DNA of 64,000 bases. Source: Pseudarthrobacter oxydans (GTDB lineage Bacteria > Actinomycetota > Actinomycetes > Actinomycetales > Micrococcaceae). Shown one piece after another: positions 41,516 to 50,411 of this stretch. Location of the stretch: positions 744,001 through 808,000 of the forward strand of contig NZ_CP139438.1 in NCBI RefSeq assembly GCF_034258515.1, read 5' to 3'. A program made the translations under genes and the position numbers. The stretch's first letter is position 1. Every line of letters begins with the position of its first letter. Under the pieces are notes generated by a model. That model searched no databases. It was given only the letters and a program-made list of their open reading frames with translations, and was not told the DNA's origin.

Positions 41516-41622
41516 GGTGTTTCCTCCTCTGGTTGGCAGCCGTTCGCATTCGGCTGCACCCATACTAAGCATGCTGATGATCTGGTTGGCAAGCCAAAGA
41601 AGTCATGCTTGCCTGTGCGCCG

Positions 41623-43311
41623 TTAGCCTTTTCGGCCCGGCAGCAGCAGGAGTGCGTCGCCGACCGGGCGTTCGCCGGCGGCGTCCGAGGGGGAGTTCAC
41701 GACCTGGCCGTTCTGGACCATGGTGGTTGATCCGCCGCCGTCGAGGTTGATGGCGTTGACCATGCCCAGGGAGCGGGCGACGTCGGCGGATTCCTTGATG
41801 CTCAGGCCCAGGCTGGTGGTCTGGCGTCCGTCGGCGGTTACCAGCAGGGTGCGGCCCTGGGCGTCAGTGCCGGCGATGGTGCGGGGGTTGCGCTTGTGGA
41901 CCCAGCCGTAGAAGAAGCTGTTGCTGTCGTTGGTGCGGACCATGCCGTCACGCTTGGCGGTGACGTTGAGCTGGCCGTTTTCGACGAGGGTCGGGCCGCC
42001 GTTGACCACGTCCGTGGTGGCCCCGGTCTTCAGGGTCTTGCCGCTCTCGTCGAGCAGGTCCGTGTCGATTTTCAGCTTGGCGCCGGGCACTGCCAGGGCG
42101 GCGAGCTTGTCCGCGTCCGCCCCGATGGCCTGCAGAGCCTGCCCGCCGGCCGGGAGGGTGGTGCCGCGGGCGTGGTTGACGGCCGTGACGGTGCCGTGGG
42201 CGTCGAGGATGACTTCGAGTCCCGGCCCTGACGGGGTGGGGCCGAACTCGGGGGTGATCGCTACGATTTCGTCCGCGTCCGTGCAGGTGAAGTCGTGCAG
42301 CGGCAGGTTGGTGGGGGTGTCGTCGGTGCCGCCGCAGTTGCGGATGAGACCCGGCACGCGGTTGATTCCGTCCAGGGGCAGGGATCCCGTGTTGGCGGCG
42401 CCCGTGACCGTGCCGTGCCAGTGCAGCCGCTGGACGGAGCTGCTGTTCTCGTCGAGGACCAGGGAGGGACGGTCTCCGACGGGTTCGCTGAGGACCTTGC
42501 CGTCGTGGACTGCTGCGCCTGCGGGATCACCGGGGGCGCCTGCCGCCGGGTCCATAACGAAGTAGCCGCCGTTGATTGCCGCAAGTGCGCCGGCGCCGGC
42601 AGCGAGTGAGCTGGTGGTTTCGCGGTCCTGGAGGTTCGGACCGAACGAAGAGGTCAGGTCGCCGCGGAATTCCTTCGGGTCAATGGTGAGCACCTCCAGC
42701 TTCCAGGGCCCGCGGTCGTCCTCGCTGGAGCCGGCGTCGCCGTCCCAGCCGGTGTAGATGACCGAGGACTTGTAGCCTGCCGCCTTGATCTGGTCGACGG
42801 TGGCGGCCCCGTCAGCCTTGGCCGCGAACTGTCCGGCGCGGACCCGGTAGCCGAGGTCACCGCCGGCGTCGGCCAGCTGGGGTGACTGGACGTGCTCGAC
42901 CCGGGCTGTGACGCCGGCCGCGGTGAGCCTGTCAGCGACCATCTGGGCCTGCGCCTGGGAGGACAGCGCCGAGGAGGGCGCGTCAGGGTCCGGTGAGGTG
43001 GACGGGACAGCCACTTCGGCGGTCCAGAAGAAGTCCGGGTTCGGGGTGCCCCGGGTGATGGAGGTGCGGGTCAGGCCCGGGGCCAGTGTGGTCACGTTCC
43101 GGGTCTCGGGAAGGTCCGGCGCGCCGAGGTCAAGGTGACCGGGCTGCGATGGTGCAGAACTCTGCTGATCCTGCGTCGGAGCCAGGGGCGCCGCGGTGGA
43201 AGCGCCGGCCGGGGCAAGGAAGGCAAGGGGAAGGGACACGGCCAGCGCGGTGACGGCCGCACGGCGGTGGCGGCCCGTCGTGAGGACGCGGCGGGTGGTT
43301 GAGGAGCTCAT
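41623..43311 (-). CDS. Secreted phosphodiester glycosidase-family protein (NAGPA) with SPOR-like domain
   Basis: A 562-residue exported protein. Signal peptide about residues 10-40 (AAVTALAVSLPLAFLAPAGA). A SPOR-like repeat region lies at ~115-190 (AQAQMVADRLTAAGVTARVE, DLGYRVRAGQFAAKADGAAT). The NAGPA domain occupies ~250-560, with LAAINGGYFVMDP and NAINLDGGGSTTMVQNGQVV, which are the family hallmarks (related to GlcNAc-1-phosphodiester alpha-N-acetylglucosaminidase). It probably cleaves sugar-phosphodiester bonds in wall or teichoic polymers. It is divergent from the second phoD gene with PHO-like boxes between. A broken paralogue lies at 34.7 kb. Confidence 0.88.
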   Translation of the reverse strand: MSSSTTRRVLTTGRHRRAAVTALAVSLPLAFLAPAGASTAAPLAPTQDQQSSAPSQPGHLDLGAPDLPETRNVTTLAPGLTRTSITRGTPNPDFFWTAEVAVPSTSPDPDAPSSALSSQAQAQMVADRLTAAGVTARVEHVQSPQLADAGGDLGYRVRAGQFAAKADGAATVDQIKAAGYKSSVIYTGWDGDAGSSEDDRGPWKLEVLTIDPKEFRGDLTSSFGPNLQDRETTSSLAAGAGALAAINGGYFVMDPAAGAPGDPAGAAVHDGKVLSEPVGDRPSLVLDENSSSVQRLHWHGTVTGAANTGSLPLDGINRVPGLIRNCGGTDDTPTNLPLHDFTCTDADEIVAITPEFGPTPSGPGLEVILDAHGTVTAVNHARGTTLPAGGQALQAIGADADKLAALAVPGAKLKIDTDLLDESGKTLKTGATTDVVNGGPTLVENGQLNVTAKRDGMVRTNDSNSFFYGWVHKRNPRTIAGTDAQGRTLLVTADGRQTTSLGLSIKESADVARSLGMVNAINLDGGGSTTMVQNGQVVNSPSDAAGERPVGDALLLLPGRKG

Positions 43312-43362
43312 TGTGGGGCCTCTTAAGGTTGGGGTCTCAACAGGAGCTTTCAAGTTACTGAT

Positions 43363-43395
43363 CGGTAATTAACCGGATGTGGCTGGGAGGTTAAC
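43363..43395 (-). promoter_or_regulatory. PHO-box-like repeat facing the glycosidase gene
   Basis: On the minus strand, three consecutive 11-nt units: GTTAACCTCCC (43395-43385), AGCCACATCCG, and GTTAATTACCG (43373-43363). The outer two match the GTT-A/C pattern of actinobacterial PhoP direct-repeat units; the middle one is weak. Confidence 0.5.
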
Positions 43396-43573
43396 TGGGG
43401 ATGCGGGTATGGATCGCCCCGACGCAACAGACGGCCGACGACACGGGGCAACCCGGAATAGCCGCATGGCAACCTGAAGATTTACGGCTTCTTTGGGAGA
43501 TTGTGTTTTGGGCCCGCTCGGAGGAGATGGCGAGTCCCCGCCCTCACGATCGCTGCCCTGCGGCTCCGGCAAC

Positions 43574-43606
43574 GTTTGAAGCATGTTAACTCCCGGTTCA
43601 TCGCCC
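43574..43606 (+). promoter_or_regulatory. PHO box upstream of second phoD
   Basis: Three consecutive 11-nt units GTTTGAAGCAT, GTTAACTCCCG and GTTCATCGCCC, each beginning GTT, as in PhoP-binding direct repeats of Streptomyces-type PHO boxes. They lie 57 bp before the GTG start of phoD. Confidence 0.6.
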
Positions 43607-43662
43607 CCTTGATTCCCCTTGACTGAATGGACCGGACATCGCCCAGACCCTCAGGAGACATT

Positions 43663-45198
43663 GTGTCCCTTTCTCGTGCAACTTCCCGCCGTCGCTTCCT
43701 TACCTTGAGCGGGGGAGCGGCTGCGACAGCAGCCATTTACGGGTTCTCCACCGCCCCGGCATGGGCGGAGCCGCGCTTCCCGCAGAATCCGTTCACCCTG
43801 GGAGTCGCCTCGGGCGACCCCACCCCGGACGGCATCGTCCTGTGGACGCGGCTGGCACCGGAACCGCAGGCAGCTGACGGGCTCGGCGGAATGCCGCCGT
43901 ATCAGCTCGAAGTGATCTGGCAGGTCGCAACCGACCCGGAGTTCCGCACTGTGGTCAAAGCAGGAAGTGAGTCGGCCACGCCGGAGCTTGCCCACTCCGT
44001 TCACGCCGAGGTCGTGGGACTGAACCCATCGTCTGACTACTGGTTCCGCTTCCGTGTCGGCAACGAGGAAAGCCCGGTCGGGCACACCCGCACGGCGCCG
44101 GCGGCCGGGTCGGATCCGGGCAAGATCACCTTCGGCCTGGCCTCCTGCCAGTCCTGGGCCGGAGGCCGCTACGCCGCCTACCGCACAATGGCTCAGGAGG
44201 ACCTTGACCTGGTCGTGCACGTGGGGGACTACACCTACGAGGGCAAAACCCACGAAAGCCTGGCCGACTTTCGAAACAACCATGCCAAGTACAAGAGCTC
44301 CCCTGACCTGCAGGCCGCGCACGCCAGGTTCCCCTTCGTCGTCACCTTTGACGACCACGAAGTTGAGAACAACTGGGCCGCGGGCGTGTCCCAACCGGAC
44401 AACGAGGCCTCCAACGAACCCCAGCGGTTCCTCCAGCTGCGCGCCAACGCTTTCCAGGCCTATTACGAGCATCTTCCGTTGCGCCGCCCGCAGCGGCCCA
44501 CCGGCCCGGACATGGTCCTGTACCGCGGCCTGGACTACGGCAACCTGGCAAGGTTCCACGTCCTGGACACCCGCCAATACCGCTCCGACCAGCTGACCGA
44601 GAACTTCCCCGGCGGCCCGCAGCACCCCGACGTCTATGACCCCTCACGCACCCTGATGGGTGACGCGCAGGAGCAGTGGCTCTTCCAGGGGCTCGTGTCC
44701 TCCCCGGCACGCTGGAATGTCATCGCCCAGCAGACGATGATGGCCCAGTACGACTACGACCCGTCCGAGGTGTTGTCCGTGAACCACGACCAGTGGGACG
44801 GCTACGTCGTCTCACGCAACAGGCTCACCAACTTCATCAACCAGCAGAACCCTGCCAACCCCGTGATCCTGAGTGGTGACTGGCACGCTGCCTTCGTCAA
44901 CGACGTCCTCCTCGATTTCGCTGATCCGGCCTCGAAAGTCGTCACTACCGAGTTCGTCGGGACCTCCATCAGCTCCGGTTGCGGATGGGCCCAGTCCATC
45001 AAGAACGCCCTGCCCAACAACCCGCACACCCGTTACATCAACCCGGATAAGCGGGGCTGGACCCGCTGCACCGTCACCCCGGACGAGTTCCGCAGCGATT
45101 ACCTCACCGTGGCCTCAGCCGCAGACACTACGTCTCCGGCTGTCGTGGACGCGTCCTTCGTGGTCAGCAATGGACGACCAGGGGCCCAGCGAGCCTGA
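43663..45198 (+). CDS. phoD: PhoD-family alkaline phosphatase/phosphodiesterase, Tat-exported
   Basis: A 511-residue secreted PhoD. Tat signal: TSRRRFLTLSGGAAATAAIY, ending near AWA. The PhoD_N domain begins PFTLGVASGDPTPDGIVLWT. Catalytic motifs are FGLASCQSWAGG, VVHVGDYTYEGK, TFDDHEVENNWA and VILSGDWHAAFVND. I chose GTG at 43663 because AGGAG is 5 nt upstream; an ATG at 43627 would extend it by 12 residues without a ribosome site. It is clearly diverged from the copy at 35.8 kb, so the duplication is old or the two were acquired separately. PHO boxes precede it. Confidence 0.95.
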   Translation: MSLSRATSRRRFLTLSGGAAATAAIYGFSTAPAWAEPRFPQNPFTLGVASGDPTPDGIVLWTRLAPEPQAADGLGGMPPYQLEVIWQVATDPEFRTVVKAGSESATPELAHSVHAEVVGLNPSSDYWFRFRVGNEESPVGHTRTAPAAGSDPGKITFGLASCQSWAGGRYAAYRTMAQEDLDLVVHVGDYTYEGKTHESLADFRNNHAKYKSSPDLQAAHARFPFVVTFDDHEVENNWAAGVSQPDNEASNEPQRFLQLRANAFQAYYEHLPLRRPQRPTGPDMVLYRGLDYGNLARFHVLDTRQYRSDQLTENFPGGPQHPDVYDPSRTLMGDAQEQWLFQGLVSSPARWNVIAQQTMMAQYDYDPSEVLSVNHDQWDGYVVSRNRLTNFINQQNPANPVILSGDWHAAFVNDVLLDFADPASKVVTTEFVGTSISSGCGWAQSIKNALPNNPHTRYINPDKRGWTRCTVTPDEFRSDYLTVASAADTTSPAVVDASFVVSNGRPGAQRA

Positions 45199-45206
45199 GC
45201 GCCCGG

Positions 45207-45240
45207 AGCGCGGGGCAGGTACTTCAGGGCTGCCCCGCTC
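45207..45240 (+). terminator. Hairpin after second phoD
   Basis: CGGGGCAG (45211-45218) pairs with CTGCCCCG (45230-45237), with partly paired flanks. It lies about 10 bp after the stop; no T-run. Confidence 0.55.
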
Positions 45241-45436
45241 GTCTGCCGGCTCAGCGCGTTTCATTGCCTGATCGCGATGATGACGGGGTCACTGTTTGGT
45301 AGAAGCGGAAGCGCCACGAATACGCAGCTGAGGTCGGCGGGCTACGTACTGGTGCCGGAACCCAGATGGCTGCCCGGCAGCAAAGTGTGCCATAAGTGTG
45401 CCCTGCCCTCGGGCAGCAGCACCCGGTTAACCAGCG

Positions 45437-45479
45437 AAAAACCCCGGAAACCCCCGAAAACAGGGGCTGTCCGGGGTTT
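45437..45479 (-). terminator. Terminator of tRNA-Thr
   Basis: Outer stem AAACCCCGGA / TCCGGGGTTT encloses a smaller CCCC/GGGG element, followed on the minus strand by TTTTTCGC. It lies 7 nt downstream of the tRNA. Confidence 0.8.
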
Positions 45480-45485
45480 ATCCCG

Positions 45486-45558
45486 AGCTTCCTATCAGAA
45501 TCGAACTGATGACCTTTTCATTACGAGTGAAACGCTCTACCGACTGAGCTAAGGAAGC
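45486..45558 (-). tRNA. tRNA-Thr (anticodon CGT)
   Basis: A 73-nt cloverleaf: acceptor GCTTCCT pairs with AGGAAGC. D-arm GCTCAGTCGGTAGAGC. Anticodon loop CTCGTAA in a TTTCA/TGAAA stem. T-arm AGTTCGATTCT. CCA is not encoded. Confidence 0.97.
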
Positions 45559-45662
45559 ACCGCATGATCCTCCGGCGTAACCGGGCGCCTCATGCAAGAG
45601 TCAACTGTAATAGAGTCCCCGCGCCCGGGTCAAAATGGACGGCCGGGGAGCTGCTGAGGCCT

Positions 45663-47228
45663 TCAGCACACCGTGTTGTCGGTGGGAACCTTTCCGCTGA
45701 CAAGGTAGGCGTCAACCGCATCCTCGATGCAGGCGTTGGACCGGCCGTAGGCGGTGTGGCCTTCGCCTTTCCAGGTCATAAGTGCCGCATTGCCCAACTG
45801 CTTGCGCAGCGATGACGCCCATTCCACCGGCGTGGCAGGGTCCCCGGTGGTGCCGATCACCACGATGGTGGACCCGCCGTCGTATTCCACCGGGGCGGGC
45901 GTGCGCACGTTCGGGTACGGCCAATCGACGCAGTTGGTGCCGCCATAGGCAAAGAAATACCCGAAGGTGGGGGAGTCCTGCATCAGGCGCTGCTGTTCGG
46001 CACGCATTCCGGCGGTGTCGGACACCATGGGGTAGTCAAGGCAGTTGATGGCGTTGAACGCAAAGGTCGAGTTGGACGTGTAGGTCCCGTTGGGTGAGCG
46101 GTCTGCGCCGAGGTCCGCGAGCCGCAGCATAAGGCTTACATCCCCGGTCATTGCCGCGTCCAAAGCCTGGGTCAGGGCGGGCCAGCTCTGGTCGTTGTAC
46201 AGGGGCGTGATGAGGCCGCTCACGAACGTGGTGGCATTGACTACACGGCCGTCCTTTGCCGTGCGCGGAGTCTGCTGGACGGCGGCGATCAGGTCCCGGA
46301 TCTGCTGGACGCCCGCCTCCACGTCTCCGCTCAGCGGACATCCGTCCTGGCCCTGGCAACTGGCTACATAGGCCCGAATGGCCTTTTCGAAGGCGCGGGC
46401 CTGGCCGCTGGTCAGCTCCTCATTGCTGATGGACGGATCCAGGGCACCGTCGAGGACCATCCGGCCCACGTTGTCAGGGAAGAGCGAAGCGTACGTGGAC
46501 CCCAGGAACGTGCCGTAGGAGTACCCGAGGTAGTTGAGCTTTGCATCATTGACCACGGCCCGGAGGATGTCCAGGTCCTTCGCGGAGCTGACGGTGTCGA
46601 TGTGCGCCAGGACCGGGCCGGTTTGCTCCCCGCACTGGGTGGCAATCGCTTTGTTGTCCGCCAGGGCGGCAGCAAGTCCGGCATCCGTTTCGAGGTCGTA
46701 GACCTTCGCCCTGGCTGCGTCCCGTTCAGCGTCCGTCATGCAGGTCACGGGGGCGGACCGCTTCACGCCCCGGGGGTCGAAGCCCACGACGTCGAACGAA
46801 TCACGAACAGCCTGGGAGAAATGGGTTCCAGCGGCATCCTTGACGAAGTCGTAGCCGGAGGCGCCGGGACCGCCCGGATTGACCAGGAGGCTCCCGGCCT
46901 TTTCCCCCGTGCTCGAAGCCCTCAGCGCTGCGAGCTGGATCGTCCCGCCGTCGGGATTGCCGTAGTCCATGGGCACTGTCACCTTGGTGCACTGGAACTC
47001 GCCCTCGCACGGCTCCCAGACGACTTCCTGGGAATAGAACTTCTCCAGCCCGGCGGGAGCAGACGCAACGATCGAGGGGTCGGCCTTGGCGGTGGCAGCC
47101 TCCTGGCTGCGGTCGCCGCCACTGAGGAGGCTGCAGGACGCCAGAACCATGGCAAGAACCATGGCCCCAAGTGCGCGGAAGCCAAGCGCCACGGGTCGCG
47201 GCCGTGCGGGCAGGGGGCGGGCAGTCAT
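45663..47228 (-). CDS. Lipoprotein tripeptidyl aminopeptidase-like alpha/beta hydrolase
   Basis: A 521-residue surface lipoprotein. The lipobox is LASC, after a signal peptide. The alpha/beta hydrolase fold shows the oxyanion region SLLVNPGGPGASG, nucleophile Ser in NYLGYSYGTFLGS, and catalytic His in KGEGHTAYGRS, with the TAP-like C-terminal domain. This matches the SlpD/SlpE/Tap peptidases of actinobacteria that remove N-terminal tripeptides. AAGGAG precedes the ATG. It lies directly downstream of holB on the same strand. Confidence 0.92.
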   Translation of the reverse strand: MTARPLPARPRPVALGFRALGAMVLAMVLASCSLLSGGDRSQEAATAKADPSIVASAPAGLEKFYSQEVVWEPCEGEFQCTKVTVPMDYGNPDGGTIQLAALRASSTGEKAGSLLVNPGGPGASGYDFVKDAAGTHFSQAVRDSFDVVGFDPRGVKRSAPVTCMTDAERDAARAKVYDLETDAGLAAALADNKAIATQCGEQTGPVLAHIDTVSSAKDLDILRAVVNDAKLNYLGYSYGTFLGSTYASLFPDNVGRMVLDGALDPSISNEELTSGQARAFEKAIRAYVASCQGQDGCPLSGDVEAGVQQIRDLIAAVQQTPRTAKDGRVVNATTFVSGLITPLYNDQSWPALTQALDAAMTGDVSLMLRLADLGADRSPNGTYTSNSTFAFNAINCLDYPMVSDTAGMRAEQQRLMQDSPTFGYFFAYGGTNCVDWPYPNVRTPAPVEYDGGSTIVVIGTTGDPATPVEWASSLRKQLGNAALMTWKGEGHTAYGRSNACIEDAVDAYLVSGKVPTDNTVC

Positions 47229-47244
47229 CGGTCTCCTTGAAGGA

Positions 47245-48387
47245 CTAGATCAGGCTGGCTGCCATGGACTCAATGGTCAACAGCGGTGCAACGTTCGTGG
47301 TGGTGATGCGTTCGCGGGCTTTGTTGATGGCATCCATCCGGGCAAGAGTGGATTCCGGCGTGGAGCGGCTGGCGAAATCCTCCAATTCGCTCCTCAACTC
47401 AACGTTTACCAGTTCCACAGCATTCCCGAACTGGATGATCAGCACATCCCGGTAAAAGGAGAGGAGATCGGTCAGCGTCCGGTCAAGGGAATCCGTGATG
47501 GACCGCTTGGCCCGGCGCTTCTGGTCTTCCTCCAGCTGCTTGACCTGGCTGCGCATGGCAGGCGGGAGCGTCCCGGACTCGGGTGCGCCCAGTGTTGCCA
47601 GCAAGGCGGCCTTCTCCGCAGCGTCCCGTTCTTCGTTGGAACTGTTGGCCTCCGCTGTGGCGATCTTGACGAGTTTGTCCGCCATCATCACGGCAGCCGT
47701 AACCCCCCGCAGGCCAAGCGGAAACCGCACTGTTTCCAGCCGGCGTTCCCTGGCCGCAGGATCACGGGCGAGGCGGCGGGCGATGCCCACGTGGCTTTGA
47801 GCTGCCCGCGCGGCGCGCTCCGCGAGGGCCGGATCCACGCCGTCGCGGTGGACCAGCAGGGCGGCGACGTCCGCAGCCGGCGGCAACCGCAACGCCACGC
47901 TGCGGCAGCGCGACCGGATAGTCACCAGGACGTCGGCCGGGGACGGTGCGCACAGCATCCACACAGTCCGGGGAGTTGGTTCCTCGATGGCCTTGAGCAG
48001 GACGTTCGTGGTGCGCTCGGCCATCCGGTCCGCATCCTCCACCACGATGATCCGCCACCGGCCGGCCGAGGGCCGGTTCCCGGCGGTGGCCACCAGTTCA
48101 CGGGCTTCGTCAATGGTGATCGTGACCTTCTCGGTGCGGACGAAAGTGACGTCCGAATGGGTCTCGCCCAGGATGGTCAGGCACGCCGCGCAGCGCCCGC
48201 AGCCCCGCAGGCTGACGTCCTCCTGGTCGCAGTTCAGTGCTGCGGCAAACGCCTTGGCCGCATTGGAACGCCCGGAACCCGGCGGGCCGGTGAAAAGCCA
48301 CGCATGCGTCAGTCCCTCGCCGCTGGAGGCCTGCCGCAGCTGTTCGACGACGGCGGGCTGGCCCTGAAGGTCGTCCCACACCGTCAC
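47245..48387 (-). CDS. holB: DNA polymerase III subunit delta'
   Basis: A 380-residue clamp-loader subunit. AAA+ N-terminal domain with a Walker A-like GPPGSGRSN (Arg replaces the usual Lys, as expected for the non-hydrolysing delta' subunit). The zinc module is CDQEDVSLRGCGRCAACL, and the sensor region is VVEDADRMAERTTNVLLKAI. The gene overlaps tmk by 4 bp, the standard actinobacterial order. A lipoprotein peptidase gene follows 16 bp downstream. Confidence 0.94.
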   Translation of the reverse strand: MTVWDDLQGQPAVVEQLRQASSGEGLTHAWLFTGPPGSGRSNAAKAFAAALNCDQEDVSLRGCGRCAACLTILGETHSDVTFVRTEKVTITIDEARELVATAGNRPSAGRWRIIVVEDADRMAERTTNVLLKAIEEPTPRTVWMLCAPSPADVLVTIRSRCRSVALRLPPAADVAALLVHRDGVDPALAERAARAAQSHVGIARRLARDPAARERRLETVRFPLGLRGVTAAVMMADKLVKIATAEANSSNEERDAAEKAALLATLGAPESGTLPPAMRSQVKQLEEDQKRRAKRSITDSLDRTLTDLLSFYRDVLIIQFGNAVELVNVELRSELEDFASRSTPESTLARMDAINKARERITTTNVAPLLTIESMAASLI

Positions 48388-49082
48388 GGGGCGCCCCCGA
48401 CCGCCGTGGCCCGGGCCTGGGGTGCGCCCGCCGGTGTTTCGTCCTGTTCGGCCAGCAGGGTATCCACCCGCTCGAGGATCCGGGCGGAAAGCCTGCTGAC
48501 GGAGTCATGGGCGGGCAGCACGAGGTAGGACTCCGGACGGCGCTGCGCCAGCTCCAGGAAGGCCTCACGGATCCGGAGGTGGAACTCGTCAGCTTCGGAC
48601 TCCAGACGGTCCTCCGCCGTCTCGCCGGCCGTGCGGCGGCGGCGGCCCACCGCTGGATCAACGTCCAGCAGGACGGTGAGATGGGGCTGCAGGCCGGACG
48701 TGGCCCACTCGTTGAGGGACCGTACGGCGTCTTCGCCCAAGGCACGTCCTGCCCCCTGGTATGCCACCGACGAATCGATGTACCGGTCCGTCAGGACTAT
48801 GTCGCCGCGTTCAAGCGCAGGCCGAATGACTTGGCTTGCGTGGGCTGCCCGGGAAGCGGCGAAAATCAGGGCTTCTGTGTGCGCATCAATCTCACCGTGT
48901 CCGTGGTCCAGCACAAGGGAGCGCAGTTTCTCGCCGACGGGGGTTCCGCCCGGCTCGCGGGTCAGCAGGACGGTCAGGCCACGGGATTCGAGGGCTTCGG
49001 CAAGGCGCGCAGCCTGCGTGGACTTGCCCGCGCCGTCGCCGCCTTCGAACGCGATGAAAAGACCGGCCCTCTGTTTGCTCAC
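48384..49082 (-). CDS. tmk: Thymidylate kinase
   Basis: A 232-residue enzyme phosphorylating dTMP to dTDP. P-loop FIAFEGGDGAGKSTQAARL; DR(Y/H) motif IVLTDRYIDSSVAYQGAGRA; lid region VGRRRRTAGETAEDRLES. The start at the second of two GTG codons (49082) is favoured because a TAGGCT lies exactly 6 nt upstream; the first GTG (49085) adds one residue. It is translationally coupled to holB. Confidence 0.94.
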   Translation of the reverse strand: MSKQRAGLFIAFEGGDGAGKSTQAARLAEALESRGLTVLLTREPGGTPVGEKLRSLVLDHGHGEIDAHTEALIFAASRAAHASQVIRPALERGDIVLTDRYIDSSVAYQGAGRALGEDAVRSLNEWATSGLQPHLTVLLDVDPAVGRRRRTAGETAEDRLESEADEFHLRIREAFLELAQRRPESYLVLPAHDSVSRLSARILERVDTLLAEQDETPAGAPQARATAVGGAP

Positions 49083-49088
49083 CACCCA

Positions 49089-49094
49089 AGCCTA
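49089..49094 (-). promoter_or_regulatory. -10 hexamer of leaderless tmk
   Basis: TAGGCT on the minus strand, 6-nt spacer TGGGTG, then GTG at 49082. It decides between two adjacent GTG codons. Confidence 0.5.
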
Positions 49095-49186
49095 CCGACC
49101 CCCGCTGGCAATTCCCGATTCAGCTGTGGATTCCCGCGGGGGCCACGAACCGGGTAACGGCTTTCCGGGCCGTCCCCGGCGGACAG

Positions 49187-49192
49187 TACGCT
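49187..49192 (+). promoter_or_regulatory. -10 hexamer of leaderless trans-sulfuration gene
   Basis: TACGCT, 6-nt spacer GTCACC, then ATG at 49199. No Shine-Dalgarno is seen. It lies about 100 bp from the divergent tmk promoter. Confidence 0.5.
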
Positions 49193-49198
49193 GTCACC

Positions 49199-50401
49199 AT
49201 GAGTCTTTCCGAACAGCAGGCGGCGGCCCTGTCAGCCGAGACGGTTGTGGTTGCGGCCGGGCGTCCCCCACGGGAACGGGACCAGCCGGTCAATCAGCCG
49301 ATCGTCCTTTCCTCCACATACTTCGGCACCGGGGCACTCGGCGACGGCGACCGCGGCTACGGCAGGTATTCCAATCCCACCTGGGACCCCTTCGAAGAGG
49401 CGCTCGGCCAGCTGGAGGGCTCAGAACTGCCGGGACTCCTCTATGCGTCAGGACTCGCGGCCGTCAGCTCGGCGCTCTCCCTGGTCCCTGCCGGGGGAGT
49501 GCTGGTAATGCCCACGCACAGCTACTCCGGGTCGCTGGTCATGGCCGCTGAGCTCGCCCAGAAGGGCTTCATCGAGCTCCGGACAGTGGACATTGCGGAT
49601 ACTGCCGCCGTGAAGGAGGCCCTTGCTCCCCGCGGCCCCGCTGCGGGGCCGCACGCCCGGCCGGCGGCGATGCTGTGGCTCGAAAGCCCCACCAACCCCA
49701 TGCTCGGCATTGCGGATGTCTCCGTCCTGGCCGACGCCGCCCACGCCGTCGGGGCCATCGTCGTTACGGACAATACTTTCTCCACACCCCTGGTGCAGCA
49801 GCCCCTGCTGCTCGGATCCGACGTCGTCCTGCACTCGGTGACCAAGTACCTCGCGGGCCATTCCGACGTCGTCCTTGGCGCCCTGGTCACCTCCAACCCG
49901 GACATCCGGTCCGCGCTGCTCCATCACCGGATTATCCACGGCGCCATTGCGGGGCCCTTCGAAGCGTGGCTGGCGCTGCGCGGCCTGCGGACGCTGGCGC
50001 TGCGGATAGAACGGTCCCAGGCTTCTGCAATGGTCCTGGCGGAGCGGCTTGGCGACCACCCCGCGGTCGAGACCGTCCGGTTCCCCGGCCTGTCCGCGGA
50101 TCCCGGCCACGAACGCGCCAAGGCGCAGATGAAGGGCTTCGGGTCCATCATCTGTATCCAGGTACGCCCGGCCGCGGGAATGAGCGGCGCTGACGCCGCC
50201 GACAAACTGGTTGGCGCAGTCCGGCTGTGGCTGCCTGCCACATCGCTGGGAGGTGTGGAGTCACTCATCGAACGCCGACGGCGGCACACCGCTGAGCCGG
50301 CCAGCGTCCCGGAGAACCTGGTGCGGCTCAGTGTGGGAATCGAGAACGTTGAGGATCTCTGGGCCGATGTGAAGCAGGCGCTGGACTCGCTGGACGGCTA
50401 G
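49199..50401 (+). CDS. Cystathionine gamma-synthase-like PLP enzyme
   Basis: A 400-residue trans-sulfuration family enzyme. The PLP-binding Lys is in LHSVTKYLAGHSDVVLGALV. N-terminal family marks are QPIVLSSTYFGTGALG and GYGRYSNPTWDPFEEAL. The PLP Asp is in VVTDNTFSTPL, and the C-terminal ATSLGGVESLIERR is typical. It catalyses gamma-replacement or elimination on homoserine esters or cystathionine; which of metB, metZ or mdeA activities applies cannot be told from sequence alone. Leaderless start. Confidence 0.9.
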   Translation: MSLSEQQAAALSAETVVVAAGRPPRERDQPVNQPIVLSSTYFGTGALGDGDRGYGRYSNPTWDPFEEALGQLEGSELPGLLYASGLAAVSSALSLVPAGGVLVMPTHSYSGSLVMAAELAQKGFIELRTVDIADTAAVKEALAPRGPAAGPHARPAAMLWLESPTNPMLGIADVSVLADAAHAVGAIVVTDNTFSTPLVQQPLLLGSDVVLHSVTKYLAGHSDVVLGALVTSNPDIRSALLHHRIIHGAIAGPFEAWLALRGLRTLALRIERSQASAMVLAERLGDHPAVETVRFPGLSADPGHERAKAQMKGFGSIICIQVRPAAGMSGADAADKLVGAVRLWLPATSLGGVESLIERRRRHTAEPASVPENLVRLSVGIENVEDLWADVKQALDSLDG

Positions 50402-50404
50402 GCT
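50399..50404 (+). promoter_or_regulatory. -10 hexamer of leaderless DUF2516 gene
   Basis: TAGGCT overlaps the stop codon of the PLP enzyme gene and lies 7 nt before the GTG at 50412. Confidence 0.45.
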
Positions 50405-50411
50405 TGGGCTT

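Noticed and set aside
45277..45552. Small rightward frame overlapping tRNA-Thr
   Set aside because: It covers the tRNA and its terminator; no coding signal.
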